Below are positions 12,801 through 22,100 of a stretch of DNA of 64,000 nt, in pieces. The stretch is from positions 124,001 through 188,000 of the forward strand of contig CACVBU010001120.1 in assembly GCA_902728285.1 (NCBI GenBank), given 5' to 3'. The stretch's first letter is position 1. Every line of letters starts with the position of its first letter. The notes under the pieces are model-generated. The model made no database searches and had not been told where the DNA came from. It saw nothing but the letters and a program-made list of their open reading frames with translations. This DNA is from Clytia hemisphaerica (taxonomy: Eukaryota; Cnidaria; Hydrozoa; Leptothecata; Clytiidae). Made by a program: the position numbers and the translations under genes.

Positions 12801-13470
12801 TTTTTGGGCTTTTTCGACGAATTTTCTTCTTTTCATTGAAATTCAATCTTCCTTTATATAACAAAAGGTCATTTAGACAAGTAATTATGATTTTTAATGA
12901 CTGAAGCGAAAATACTAATGTATCATGTAATTATGCTTCCGTTTAATTTGATAGGTCGATTTTTATAGTTTTTGAGCACTTTCCAAAAGTAACTTTTTAT
13001 TCAATTGAGCATAACTTTTGATCTAATGAATCGAATTTGATAAATGACCCATCAGAATTTAAGTTTATCTTTCTTCTTTCAAATGAAAGAGGAATGGTTC
13101 TTTTAAAATTTTTAGCTTTCGTGAAAATTAGATTCAAAGAGAAAAACTTTTTTGTGGCGCACCCGGTATCTATGGCAAAGTTACAACACTAGATTACCAA
13201 GTTTCCAAAATTTCTCTAAACTGCTCTAAATAGTAAGAAATCACTGGATTTACAGTGTACAAGAAAAAATAAAATTTGAATTATAGTACTTAAAGTTTGC
13301 AAAATTTCTCTGGACCGCTCTAAAGGGTAAGAAATATCAAAAATGAGATGCTGGTTTTTTGGTGATTACCCTTTGTTGATGGAACCATCATCAGTGAACG
13401 GGGAAGCAAATGATTGTCTTGGTGTTCTGGAAGTTTTCTCCTTCAAGTTGATCCTCTTAGGTGTGTACAT
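3801..13470 (-). CDS. NUP133: Nucleoporin NUP133-like, N-terminal beta-propeller half, 15 exons
   Basis: Scaffold nucleoporin of the Y-complex (NUP107-160) of the nuclear pore. Exons read on the minus strand: 13370-13470 (ATG at 13470), 12173-12273, 11636-11736, 10957-11190, 10750-10809, 10523-10624, 10077-10126, 9578-9644, 8422-8472, 7981-8092, 7710-7765, 6413-6497, 5502-5570, 4717-4798, 3801-3890. All junctions are GT/AG and phases agree through the fourteenth exon, giving about 423 residues. Diagnostic strings are RTPRQSFASPF at the N-terminus, DGWCFLLSINKLFLWRL, VIVSPEGDIRYWPDI, SISRRVSSFW, FFVISDNMLQKWEV and PVFLCRRNGLISL, in the order expected of the NUP133 propeller. The step from exon 14 to 15 is out of phase, so an exon or boundary is missing. 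The alpha-helical C-terminal half is not found, and introns hold several miniature elements. Confidence 0.85.
4955..5155. mobile_element. Fragment related to the hAT-like element at 22166
   Basis: Short G/C-rich motifs match the end of the 22166-22733 element in the same order: GGCCCCCGGCGTGCGAATCG, a GAGGGGGCC block, a CCCACCATGGTTGGGCGACG block (CCCCACCATGCTTGGGGCCGACG in the other copy), then AAAATTTTCGAC. It ends near GGGGGCCACGAAG. It lies between NUP133-like exons. The copy is diverged and its termini are not clean. Confidence 0.5.
7358..7386. repeat. Poly-T/poly-G homopolymer junction
   Basis: A run of about 15 T is followed directly by about 13 G. It sits in a NUP133-like intron and resembles the G-tract ends of the G-rich miniature elements elsewhere, but no element body is recognisable here. 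Confidence 0.7.
8195..8262. repeat. Short tandem duplication around ATCGACTTA
   Basis: ATCGACTTACGAATGTCGAGGCT is followed after a few bases by a near-copy, ATCGACTTATGAAATGTCGAGGCT. It is two units only and intronic. Confidence 0.6.
8680..8965. repeat. Degenerate repeats with TTTTCnAAGGAAAA motif
   Basis: The near-palindrome TTTTCAAGGAAAAT and variants (TTTTCCAAGGAAAT, TTTCAAAGGAAAAT, TTTTTCAAGGAAAAT) recur at least six times at about 50-65 bp spacing inside a NUP133-like intron. The same motif recurs at 16555-16625 in an intron of the ankyrin gene. These look like remnants of a diverged repeat family. Confidence 0.6.
10215..10500. mobile_element. Diverged G-end element fragment in a NUP133-like intron
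   Basis: Begins with GGGGAGGGGGTACCTAGGCA and carries three degenerate copies of TTAGTCCCACTAAGGG. This is the layout of the 53478 and 31460 elements (G-run, TACTTAGGCAAA, then repeated CTAGTCTCTCTAAGGG). The right end is not defined. It fits between exons at 10077-10126 and 10523-10624. Confidence 0.5.
12414..13166. mobile_element. Long-TIR miniature element, copy 1 (CCGGGTGCGCC family)
   Basis: Starts CCGGGTGCGCCACAAAAAAG and ends with the inverse complement, flanked by TA on both sides (12412-12413 and 13167-13168). The inverted arms extend about 190 bp with few differences. TA duplication and these ends suggest a non-autonomous Tc1/mariner-type element. It carries no open frame of note and lies in the first NUP133-like intron. 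Confidence 0.85.
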
Positions 13471-14170
13471 TTTTTCTTTTTACTTTGTATTTTGTGTATT
13501 TAGATTGTTAATTCTAAAACAATGTTGATTTATTTAACTTACAATTTCATGACTTTGACCTTATTGAAGAAAGAACATGTAGAAAAACAGTCACCACTAA
13601 CTTTAATATGGCAAGGACATTTCCACTTAGCTGATTACAAATCTGACACGAATACTGCTACACAGTTTTTTCTTTCCAAGAATTTTTTTATAGGAATTTC
13701 AAGGCTAAAGTTTGTAAAATTCAAAGAATTTTTTAGATTATTAATGCTTAGCCTCAAAATATTTCTCAATCTTTTTCTTCAGTTCGAAATTTACATTTTT
13801 TCGTTTTTTTGATTTGTTTTTTTATTTCTTTTTGAAACAATGTTTTAGAATTTTAGTTCTCGTCTTTAAAATTTAAGAATCACTATATGAATAAAGCTTT
13901 ATGTAATTCTTGATTAAAAAAACTGCCTAATCAATCTTTATGATGATTAAAACCCTTTCAACAAGGCTTACTTAAAAAGAGGACAAGTCAGAACGATAAA
14001 AACTCAAGATTATGGGCGAGACAAAGTGCATGGCAATAATAGTGACTAGCCTCTTATCTTCATGATAGTAAGGGTCAGAGCTGTGCCTAGAAGCTAAAGT
14101 GCTCTCTGCAGAAGATATAATAATTATAAGGTTGTAGAAGATTATCTTATAATCATAATAAAATTTGCTA
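13471..14170. other. Upstream of the NUP133-like gene; no gene seen
   Basis: This AT-rich stretch would hold the 5' UTR and promoter of the minus-strand NUP133-like gene. The plus-strand open frames here are short, T-rich and overlap the first NUP133-like exon in antisense, so I do not treat them as genes. No clear core promoter motif was found. Confidence 0.4.
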
Positions 14171-14985
14171 CCGGGTGCGCCACAAAAAGGTTTCTCTCTT
14201 TAAAACTAATTTTCTCGAAATCTAAAAGTTTCAAAAGGACCAATCCGATTTCATTGGTAAGAAGAAAGATATACTTAAATTTTGATGGGTCATTTATTGA
14301 ATTCGATTCATTAGATCAAAAGTTATGCTCAATTGAATAAAAAAGTTACTTTCGGAAAATGCTCAAAAACGTGAAAAATTGACCTATCAAATTAAACAGA
14401 AGCATAATTACATGATATATCAGTATTTTCGTCTCAGTCATTAAAAATGATAATTAGCTGTCTAAATGACCTTTTGTTATTTGAAGGAAGGTTGAATTTC
14501 AATGAAAGGAAGAAAATTCATCATAAAAGGCCAAATAATCTGGTAAAATTCATAAAAATACATCAAATATGGGTTTCGAGGTAGATCCAGCCTTACATAG
14601 ACTTTATCCAGTTTAGAACCAAAAATATAAGGAAAATTTTGGTAAAATTAAATTGATTTTGATGAAGATTTCAACCCTTCAGTTTCAAAATTTAAGCGTT
14701 TTGTTACTGAAAAATGCTCTTAAATCATGTAAAGGCTATTGCAATTGCCAAATTTAAAGTAAAAATTTGATAGGTCGATTTTTAACGTTTTCAAGCACTT
14801 TCTGAAAGTAACTTTTTTACTCAATTGAGCATAACTTTTGATCTAATGAATCGAATTTAATAAATGACCCATCAAAATTTAAGTTTATCTATCTTCTTTC
14901 CAATGAATAGGAGTGGTTCTTTTAAAATTTTTAGATTTCAAGAAAATTAGTTTCAAAGAGAGAAACTTTTTTGTGGCGCACCCGG
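14171..14985. mobile_element. Long-TIR miniature element, copy 2 (CCGGGTGCGCC family)
   Basis: Same ends as copy 1, flanked by TA at 14169-14170 and 14986-14987. Arms match copy 1, including the block around CAATTGAGCATAACTTTTG near the inner edge. The interior differs by small indels. No coding content. Confidence 0.85.
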
Positions 14986-15671
14986 TATTATATCTTAAAG
15001 AATATTTTAACTCAAAAAGAAAGATCCAAAATCAAAATCAAGACATTTTAAAACTGAAATGAAAAGTGACGATTTTAGAAAATTGAAATTAAATGAAAAA
15101 TCAATTTTGCTTTGTTTAGAACTTCAGAATATAATCCAATGTGATCCAATTCAGGAATTTTAAGAAATGGAGATTTCTAAACATTTAATTACTTACAGTA
15201 AATACAGAAAAAACAAAATCCTTATATTTAAATAATATACCTCATGGGAAAAGCAAAAATTCGATTATATACATAATACTTACTAAATCATCTGACTAAA
15301 AATAAAAGACAATAGAAAACTGTTAGTGAAAGTGTATCATAAAGTAAAATTGAATGTACAGTACCTAATACAGTACCTAAATGCCCTATGATAAATGGTG
15401 TGTAATCTGGAATAATATTGAGTTATCGTAACAGATAATGAAGATAAAACAATGAAGATAAAACAATGGAGAAATTATAATCTAAAATTTTCTTTCAGAC
15501 CTTGGATATTTTCCAGGGTGTCCCTGTTCATGAAGACGAGAATATGGAAAGCCCAAATGAATATTGAAATCTTAAAATTTCATTTTCAAAACAACAATCA
15601 CGACTCCAACTTACTTTAATTTAGTAATAGTATTAGTTTTAATGAAAATTCATTCCTTTGTAAAAGGTATT
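14986..15671. other. AT-rich intergenic stretch
   Basis: Nothing recognisable. It would include the 3' flank of the ankyrin gene ending at 15672. The doublet CAGTACCTAA at 15359-15380 is the only short local repeat seen. Confidence 0.4.
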
Positions 15672-18327
15672 CTAAGCAGACTTTGCACGACAAATCATAA
15701 TTAATTTCTTGATATCATCCCTTGTTTTCGCGTAAACCTCATCAGCTTTTTTCCCCTTTTTGTTTCTCAAATCAACATTAATCCCCTTTTGGTCAGTCAA
15801 GAAGCGTACCATATCAAAGCCATTATTGAGACAGGCATAATGAAGTGGTGTGTACATATCCACATCTTGAGCATTCATTCCTTTGTAATTACTTGCAATC
15901 AAAACCTTCATCACTGACACACTGTTGTAATTGGCAGCTTGATGATAAGCTGTTGCACCATCTTTGTTTTTGAGGAGAGGATCGCAGCCATTTTTCAGAA
16001 GTAAGATGGCAGCCTCATGCGAAGAATATTGGGCAGTCCAATGAAGCAGAGAGCATTTTGAAGGATCCAAGCCATGAACGTTTTGTTTGTTAGCGCTGAA
16101 GATGTCCTTCAGTTTCAATATATCCTTCTTCTTGATTAAAAGTTTCAATTCTTAAAATAAAATAAAAATTTGTTATTTCAAATGAAGTATAATTAAAATA
16201 TATATTCAATGAAACGATGGCATCTTTTGCTGAGTTTAAACAACACACTTTTAAAGTTGAAATTAACCTGTAAAGTAAAAGTTAAAGGATATTATGTGGA
16301 AAATCATACCATCAAATTTCCAATTCTTTCTCAACTCATCATCATTCAAATCACTGCATTTTTCTAAAAAGAGTACGATTTTTTAAATTTGATTAAACAA
16401 ATATAACTACAAAGTGAGAAAGTCACATGTTAGGAGAAAATATATTTTTCGATGCCCTTAACCTTAAGTAACACCTAGTTATTTTACTAATGAATTACTG
16501 ACCCTATTTGTCCTGGTCAGAGGCAATTTCCCAAAATATTTCTATGCATCTGTATTTTGAAAGGAAAATATTCTTTTGTATTTCTAGAGAAAATTCAGTT
16601 CCTGTATTTTTGAAGGAAAATGAGTTTTTATTATGATATAAACGTTTTCTAATTTAATTAAAGCACAAAGTTTAACAAAGATAACTCTACCAATTAAAAC
16701 TGAGCTCAGTCTACAAAATCAACAAAGTCACGTGTTAGGAGAAAATATATTTTGTTCAAAGTCCTTAACCTTAAGTAACACCTAGTACTTAGATAAGATT
16801 CCCTTTAAAATCCCAATTTGCGGAAGTGAAAAAAAGTTGAAAATCAACAATACAGGGTTTTCTCAAATCTGCATAGTAATGAATAAACTTGCAAATGACA
16901 GTCATTCAGAGTCGTTGATTATGAGAGTAGCAATATATTGAGGAGATTGGAAACTACACTGTTCAAACCTTTAGCTGTGCAGCCATAATATTCTATCGAC
17001 TGATATCTATCTTCTCCAGTAGAAAGTAAAACACGAACATCATAATTATGGTTTGCTTGCCATGAACTTGTTGTTAGAAGTAGATTGCCTTGAGAGAATC
17101 TAACTTCGTGAGCATTTTCATCTAGATCCTGCCAACCGAGTGAGTTCACTTGGTGCTGTGATTTGATAATCTTGTACTTGTCTGATTCAAACTTAAACAG
17201 TGCACCATTGAACACCTTTTCAATGAGAGTAAATCTGAAATTAAGGTAAAAAGTAATGGAATTACACAATAGTGGTGGTTACAGAATTGTGGTTGAAGTT
17301 GAAGGTCGCCAAGAATCTGGTGTGAACAGAAGAATCTAAAACATATATGTTTATCATTTATCATAAAGTAAAATTTCACTTACGTTTTTCTTAAAACAAC
17401 ATTGTTTTTGAGCCACACTTTCTTTCCATTTGGTAGATTATAGTAGTAACTGTCAACAGGGCCTGCTTCTATAAAAATAATAATGTGCAATATAAAATGT
17501 TTTCTTTTTAAAATCACAGTTTCTTTTCTAGTCTTGTTTATAGATAGGCCTTGAGAATGAGCTTTTACAATCTGCCCTTTGTTCCGAAATTGTTATTTGT
17601 AATTCATTATTTTTTATGTACCTTCTTTATCTTGGTTTATTGGTTCCTCATCATCAACAACGATGCTCTCTGGTCTATTGATTGTCAACTCTTTAAACAT
17701 ATCACTTAATTCATTCCCAAAAATGACAGCAATTTTGCTCTTCGATCTCTTTAATATGAGTCTAAAATCCATCAATCGGTCTTTCATTGTTTCTTCATTC
17801 AAATAACCAGTCTTCAAGAGAAAGTCCAGACAAAATTCCAGTGAAGTATTCACACGATCCCATAATAATTCCACGTTATAACAAAATGGAAACTGTGGAA
17901 ACACATAATCATTCTCACTTTCAAAGTATTCAAAGTTGTTATCAGCATGGCAGATATCTAAAAGATTTTTGAAAACTAAAATGGCTTCTCTAAGCTGTTG
18001 ATATTTACACTTTGCATTTACTTTTCCACAACTCTCACAAGGTGACTTGGCGCAGTCAACTGTTTCACAGCATTCTTTGTCTATGCAGACATAACATTTA
18101 TGTTTGCAACCACTGCAACACTTTTGTTCATCCATTGGTAGATCAAAGATTTGACTGAAATCAAACTTCTTTTTTTCAGCAAAATGAAAACCTTCATGTC
18201 GTTGGGCAATATTTTCCTCGCTTCCCCAAACAGGTGAAAGATGAAAATATTCAGCAAGGTCTGTGAGAGTTGAATATGATAAATATGCCATACATTTTAT
18301 TTTATATTCTATTGTTGTAACATTCAT
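15672..18327 (-). CDS. Cys-rich N-terminus plus ankyrin-repeat protein, 529 aa, unknown function
   Basis: Five exons with GT/AG ends and fully consistent phase: 17622-18327, 17384-17468, 16969-17234, 16310-16363, 15672-16150, encoding 529 residues from the ATG at 18327. Residues about 1-70 form a helical start; about 68-110 hold 15 or so cysteines in close pairs (CCSGC, CYVC, CESC), likely metal-binding; about 110-230 look all-helical. A middle segment of about 120 residues (WLKNN, YDVRVLL, IEYYGCTAK) is beta-like and unrecognised. The C-terminal 150 residues contain four ankyrin-type units (SLLHWTAQYSSHEAAILLL, ATAYHQAANY, TPLHYACLNNG, VDLRNKKGKK). I do not recognise the full architecture. 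The third exon can also read through to a stop at 16919, which would give a shorter isoform without ankyrins. No transmembrane segment or signal peptide is apparent. Confidence 0.8.
16418..16792. repeat. Pair of about 70-bp direct repeats in an intron
   Basis: A segment around GTTAGGAGAAAATATATTTT followed by CCTTAACCTTAAGTAACACC occurs near 16428-16485 and again near 16732-16790, in the same orientation, about 305 bp apart. Between them lies a TTTTGAAGGAAAAT-rich stretch. It could be a short repeated unit or remnants of an element's ends. Confidence 0.6.
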
Positions 18328-18419
18328 GGTGCTCTAGATGAAACATGTTATAGCATTAAATAAAAAGGTGCAAATGCAAAAGGCTGGGTTATTAAGAGTC
18401 ATCTTTCAGCCTCTTTTAT

Positions 18420-19409
18420 TTTGCTAAACTCTGGACCACCTTTGATTACCTTTGATTACCTTTGATGTGTTTCAGCAAATTCTCTGCTCACTCAACCCGT
18501 GGGGTCCGGTGTTTGACCATTTCAACAATTGAATTCGAGTCAGCCATCCTGTAAGGGAGATAGGCAGGGAGCAGTGGCTGGTCGGGAACATCTTGCAGAA
18601 ATTGATCAAGTTGTTTTTTGAAGGAATTTTTGGAACATTTGGTCATGTCACGTATTTTTCTTGGTAACACATTGAATAGTCTTGGACCGGTGTCTGAAAG
18701 GCAGCTCTTCCAAATGTTCTTGTTTGTTGTATTCACTGGTTTGAGGTGGCATTTTCTTCCCAGGCGTTGGTTTGTATATGAATAAATACCGCCTTCCCCT
18801 TCACCATAGTTAAAATTTGGCACCAGTTGTTCAATTATACACCATGTATATATAATTTGGTATCTTTCGCGTCTTCTCTCGAGACTGTACATGTTGAGGT
18901 GTTTGAGCTTCTCCCAATAATTCAAATTGGGTGGAAGTTGGATCCTTTTATAAAGGATTTTTGCAGTACTCCAGTTCTTGCATCAGGGATCGCTTTGTAG
19001 GAGACCATAGCTGGGAGCAGTATTCCAGATGTTGAAGTACCAATGTCTTCCAAAGAGTGATCATTACTGATTTATCTCTGGACTTGAAGGTTCTGTATAT
19101 CCAGGCACTTATACCCTTGACTCTGTCAGTGATCGTTTGAATGTGCATTTCATATGACAGGTTGTTTGATAGCAAGATACCCAGGTCTTTCACAGCACTT
19201 TTTATTTCGATTGGCTGCTGTACATCTGATTTGTAGACTGAGTGTACTTTCAGTTGTTCATTTTTTCCGTATGCAATGTGTTCAAACTTTTTTCCATTGA
19301 GCTCCATATTGTTGATGGATGTCATAGACAACGTCTAGATCATCTTGAAGGAGACTCACATCTGCAGCGCAAGATATTGCCTTCATAAGTCTTGTGTCGT
19401 CAGCAAAAG
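18420..19409 (-). mobile_element. CR1-like LINE, 3' fragment of reverse transcriptase
   Basis: Minus-strand non-LTR retrotransposon remnant. The catalytic box reads FADDTRLMK just below 19409. It continues with VKDLGILLSNNLSYEMHI, LEYCSQLWSPTKRSLMQELE and ERRRERYQIIYTWCIIEQLVPN, the typical CR1/Jockey-group RT C-terminus, ending near 18488. The frame is broken near 19320 and again near 18940. The 3' tail holds three copies of TTTGATTACC at 18441-18470 (plus-strand sense), a short tandem end as seen in CR1-group elements. The 5' part is missing and the body is interrupted by the element at 19410-19818. Confidence 0.85.
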
Positions 19410-19818
19410 CATAGTTTGCACCCCCCCCTTTTTAATAGGGGGGGATGCCAACTTTCTGGAGGGCCTTTGTAGGGGGGGTACCGAGATCTGCCGAAAAACT
19501 AGGGGGGATGGGAATGTAGGGGGGGATCAATAAAAAAGGGGGGGTTTCAACAGAACACACACATTTTAGATTAGATTTTAAAATGATCAAGATTAATGAA
19601 AAACGCTAGTTATATTCTGTCATTGTTGGCTCGTGACTATAATACTTCATACTCTTTCTTGTTGATAATTTTGCTGGTAGGTGGGAAAGCGAGTTTCCTT
19701 CGAAACGGATTTTCTGTAAAAAAAAAGGGGGGATAAGATTTCATTACAAAAGGGGGGGATGGGTATATAGGGGGGATGAAATAAACCTAGGGGGGTTCAT
19801 ACCCCTCTGCAAACTATG
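19410..19818. mobile_element. 409-bp G-tract miniature element inserted in the LINE
   Basis: Termini CATAGTTTGCA and TGCAAACTATG are inverted repeats, flanked by the direct repeat AAAAG (19405-19409 and 19819-19823). The interior has repeated runs of 6-8 G or C (for example AAAGGGGGGGATGGG and CCTAGGGGGGTTCATA). Removing it with one AAAAG rejoins the RT frame across ILSSFADD, which shows that it is an insertion. It has no coding capacity. Confidence 0.85.
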
Positions 19819-19875
19819 AAAAGATGAGAGGATGGAATGTTTAATCTTTTCGACCAAATGATCTATCATGCAAGA
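19819..19875 (-). mobile_element. Continuation of the CR1-like LINE upstream of the FADD box
   Basis: Read on the minus strand this encodes DHLVEKIKHSILSSF, which continues in frame into ADDTRLMK below 19409 once the 409-bp insertion and one target copy are removed. The LINE appears 5'-truncated shortly beyond about 19875. Confidence 0.7.
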
Positions 19876-20810
19876 AAATAAGATTCTAAAAATTTCACCT
19901 TGATTTGTCAAGTAGTTTTTATCAAGAAACAGTATCTCAAAGATAGAACCCTAAAGAGTATCCTAAAAGCTTTTTATTGAAGTAAATTAAAAGGCTGATT
20001 TATAGTGGATTTGATTGATGAACTTTTTGTTAATAGTTTGTTTAATTGTCTCTCATTCTTCACTTAAACAATGTCTTTTTCTATTCTGTTTTGAGAATAT
20101 ATATGGGAGAAATATGGCTTCGAAGATTTGAAAAATGTAATCGGGCATTGCAATAAATTTAGAGGGCGAAAGGAGACTGTATTTGGAAATTCCTCTTGCA
20201 TCGTGTTCTACGAAAGCCAATTATATAAATTTTCGTTTCAATAGACGAAAAATGCTTCAATAGACGAAAAATGTTGTCTATTGTGTATTTTCTTTCTAAA
20301 AAGTCATGTGCGTTTGCGTAGGATAAAATGACGAAATCCAAAACAAAAATTGATTTTGGAAATCCATACATAAATTGCATAGCTTTTACCAAAAAATAGC
20401 ACTTTAGGATCAGAAACAGTCACAAACCAGCTTTTTCCAATTTTCTTCGAGTTACAGGAATTAATTCCTTGTTTGTTTTTATCTGAAATTTTCAGTAGGG
20501 GTGGGCAACATGGTTCCCTTGCTCATATCAGGGGGAGCGCAAGACGGGGGTAAGAGAATTAAAGTTTCTAAGTAAAATCTTAATTATCACCCAAAAAAGT
20601 GCCTTTTTTTGTCCATATCTTTTAAATAGATTGTCCCAGCCTTATCCCTCTTTCAGTAAAGCTTCCTATACCTTTTGTCCTTCAGAAAAACCAAAAATAT
20701 TGGCCTTAATTACTTGCTTTCAGTTCCTGTAGCCAGTAGTGTGACCCCCTGTATTTCTATTTTAATTCGCGCGGGTTTTTTAATAGAGATGTCACATGAC
20801 TCAAATCCCG
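19876..20810. other. AT-rich intergenic stretch
   Basis: No supported gene. The minus-strand open frame at 20159-20392 has no recognisable motif and lacks splice context. The pair CAATAGACGAAAAATG is directly repeated near 20238-20270. Confidence 0.35.
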
Positions 20811-20811
20811 C

Positions 20812-20960
20812 AGTCTTATTGGACTAGAGAAAGCGAAAGTGAAATCTCGCGATCTGATTGGATGAAAAAAATTCCGAATGGAATTCTCTAGAATTCTCAT
20901 TCTAAAACAAGATGGCGGCGAGAAAAGCACGTCTTTTGCTTTGTGTACGAGAGGTTGTAA
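20812..20960 (+). promoter_or_regulatory. Promoter-like segment: two ATTGG boxes and AAGATGGCGGC
   Basis: Two inverted CCAAT boxes (TCTTATTGG near 20814, CTGATTGG near 20855) lie upstream of AAGATGGCGGCGAG at about 20909. The latter matches the YY1-type initiator/translation element common at animal housekeeping promoters. The ATG within it opens a 19-codon frame starting MAARKARLLLCVREV that stops at once, so it may be a uORF or a first exon cut by a donor. I found no convincing downstream exon. Confidence 0.45.
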
Positions 20961-22040
20961 ATTCTGGTTGATTTTACTGTAAGGTTTTATATTATCTTAT
21001 CTTATCTCATTTAATTTAATCAGTAGAGGCTTCTTCAATGTTTGGGGAAGGTAAGTCTGTAAAAGTTATTTGTTTTTTGGTGGAACAAATTGTTTAAAAA
21101 AGCATTTTGTGCTCAAGGTTTATTTTTCTTCGCAAATTTTTGTCTTCAATCTTAAATAGATGAACGAGTATTTGACTGATGGTTATGATTTTTTCACAGA
21201 ACATAGTAAAACTATTCAGGAACTTACACCTTTTTACAGAATTTCAAAATATCTGTTAGTTCTGGAGATATATTGAAAAGTTTAGACATGGGTAGTTCGC
21301 GTTCGTGTTTCGCGTTCCCAAACCAAACGCACGTGGACAATCGAATTGCAATTATTCAAATTGTATTCAATTGTGTTCAATTCAATTGATTCGGCTTCCG
21401 ATTCGTTCGATTGACCTGCGATTGACACCGTCTGGTTACTATTATGTTTGCTACATCGTCTATGCTAAAAAAGTGCGAAAAGACACCAACGCTTATAATT
21501 TAATGAGTGATGTTATGATTTTTTTTATTGCGGCCGCGTGCAGGAAGTCGCCAAATGTTCCTAACTGCAATATGCCGATAAAAAATTGGAAAGTTTTTTG
21601 TCAAGGATCCCTGTTTGCCTGGGTTTCCATAAGTTTAGAAAGTCTGTCAACAAGGGTTCACACACAGACTGTTTATAACATTTTCTGTGTCAGACTAATC
21701 TACCTGCACCAAGCTCTATAATCTTAGAACTGTGTGAGGTGAGGTACTTTTTATATTATATAAATGTACTAAACCACTATGATGTTGGAAACTCTTACCT
21801 GAAATTTGAACTTACAATTGTAGAATCAACGAAGTAGTAGTTGTAAAAAAAATCATTTTAAAACATTTTCCTACAAAACTGCGCCATCTTCGATCTTGAA
21901 GAATTGATCAATTAAGTGACACCAGACTGAATTTTCCTAGTTGCTTAAATAATGAAAATACTTCAATGGTGGTACGTATTTTTCCCCATTTTTTCCCGCG
22001 CCTTTCGCGGATCAGGACTCTTGAAAGGTCTGAAAGTTTC
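20961..22040. other. No supported gene
   Basis: Follows the promoter-like segment. It holds a 138-codon plus-strand open frame at 21305-21721 with no recognised domain and an unremarkable, restriction-site-like low-complexity patch (CAATTGTATTCAATTG repeats near 21350-21390). It could contain non-coding first-exon sequence, but nothing shows it. Confidence 0.35.
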
Positions 22041-22043
22041 CAG

Positions 22044-22100
22044 AAGCAGCCACCGGGGCAAAAAGGCGAAATTTTCGCCTTTTTGCCCCGGTGGCTGCTT
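22044..22100. repeat. Near-perfect 28-bp-arm hairpin
   Basis: The arm AAGCAGCCACCGGGGCAAAA and onward (22044-22071) is followed, after a single T, by its exact inverse complement (22073-22100). The stem is 28 bp with GC-rich bases at its foot and A/T at its tip. Such a structure would cruciform or form a very stable RNA hairpin. It adjoins the AGCTGTTCC repeat patch. Confidence 0.9.

Noticed and set aside
21305..21721. 138-codon plus-strand open frame after the promoter-like segment
   Set aside because: No domain, low-complexity start, and no splice or homology support.
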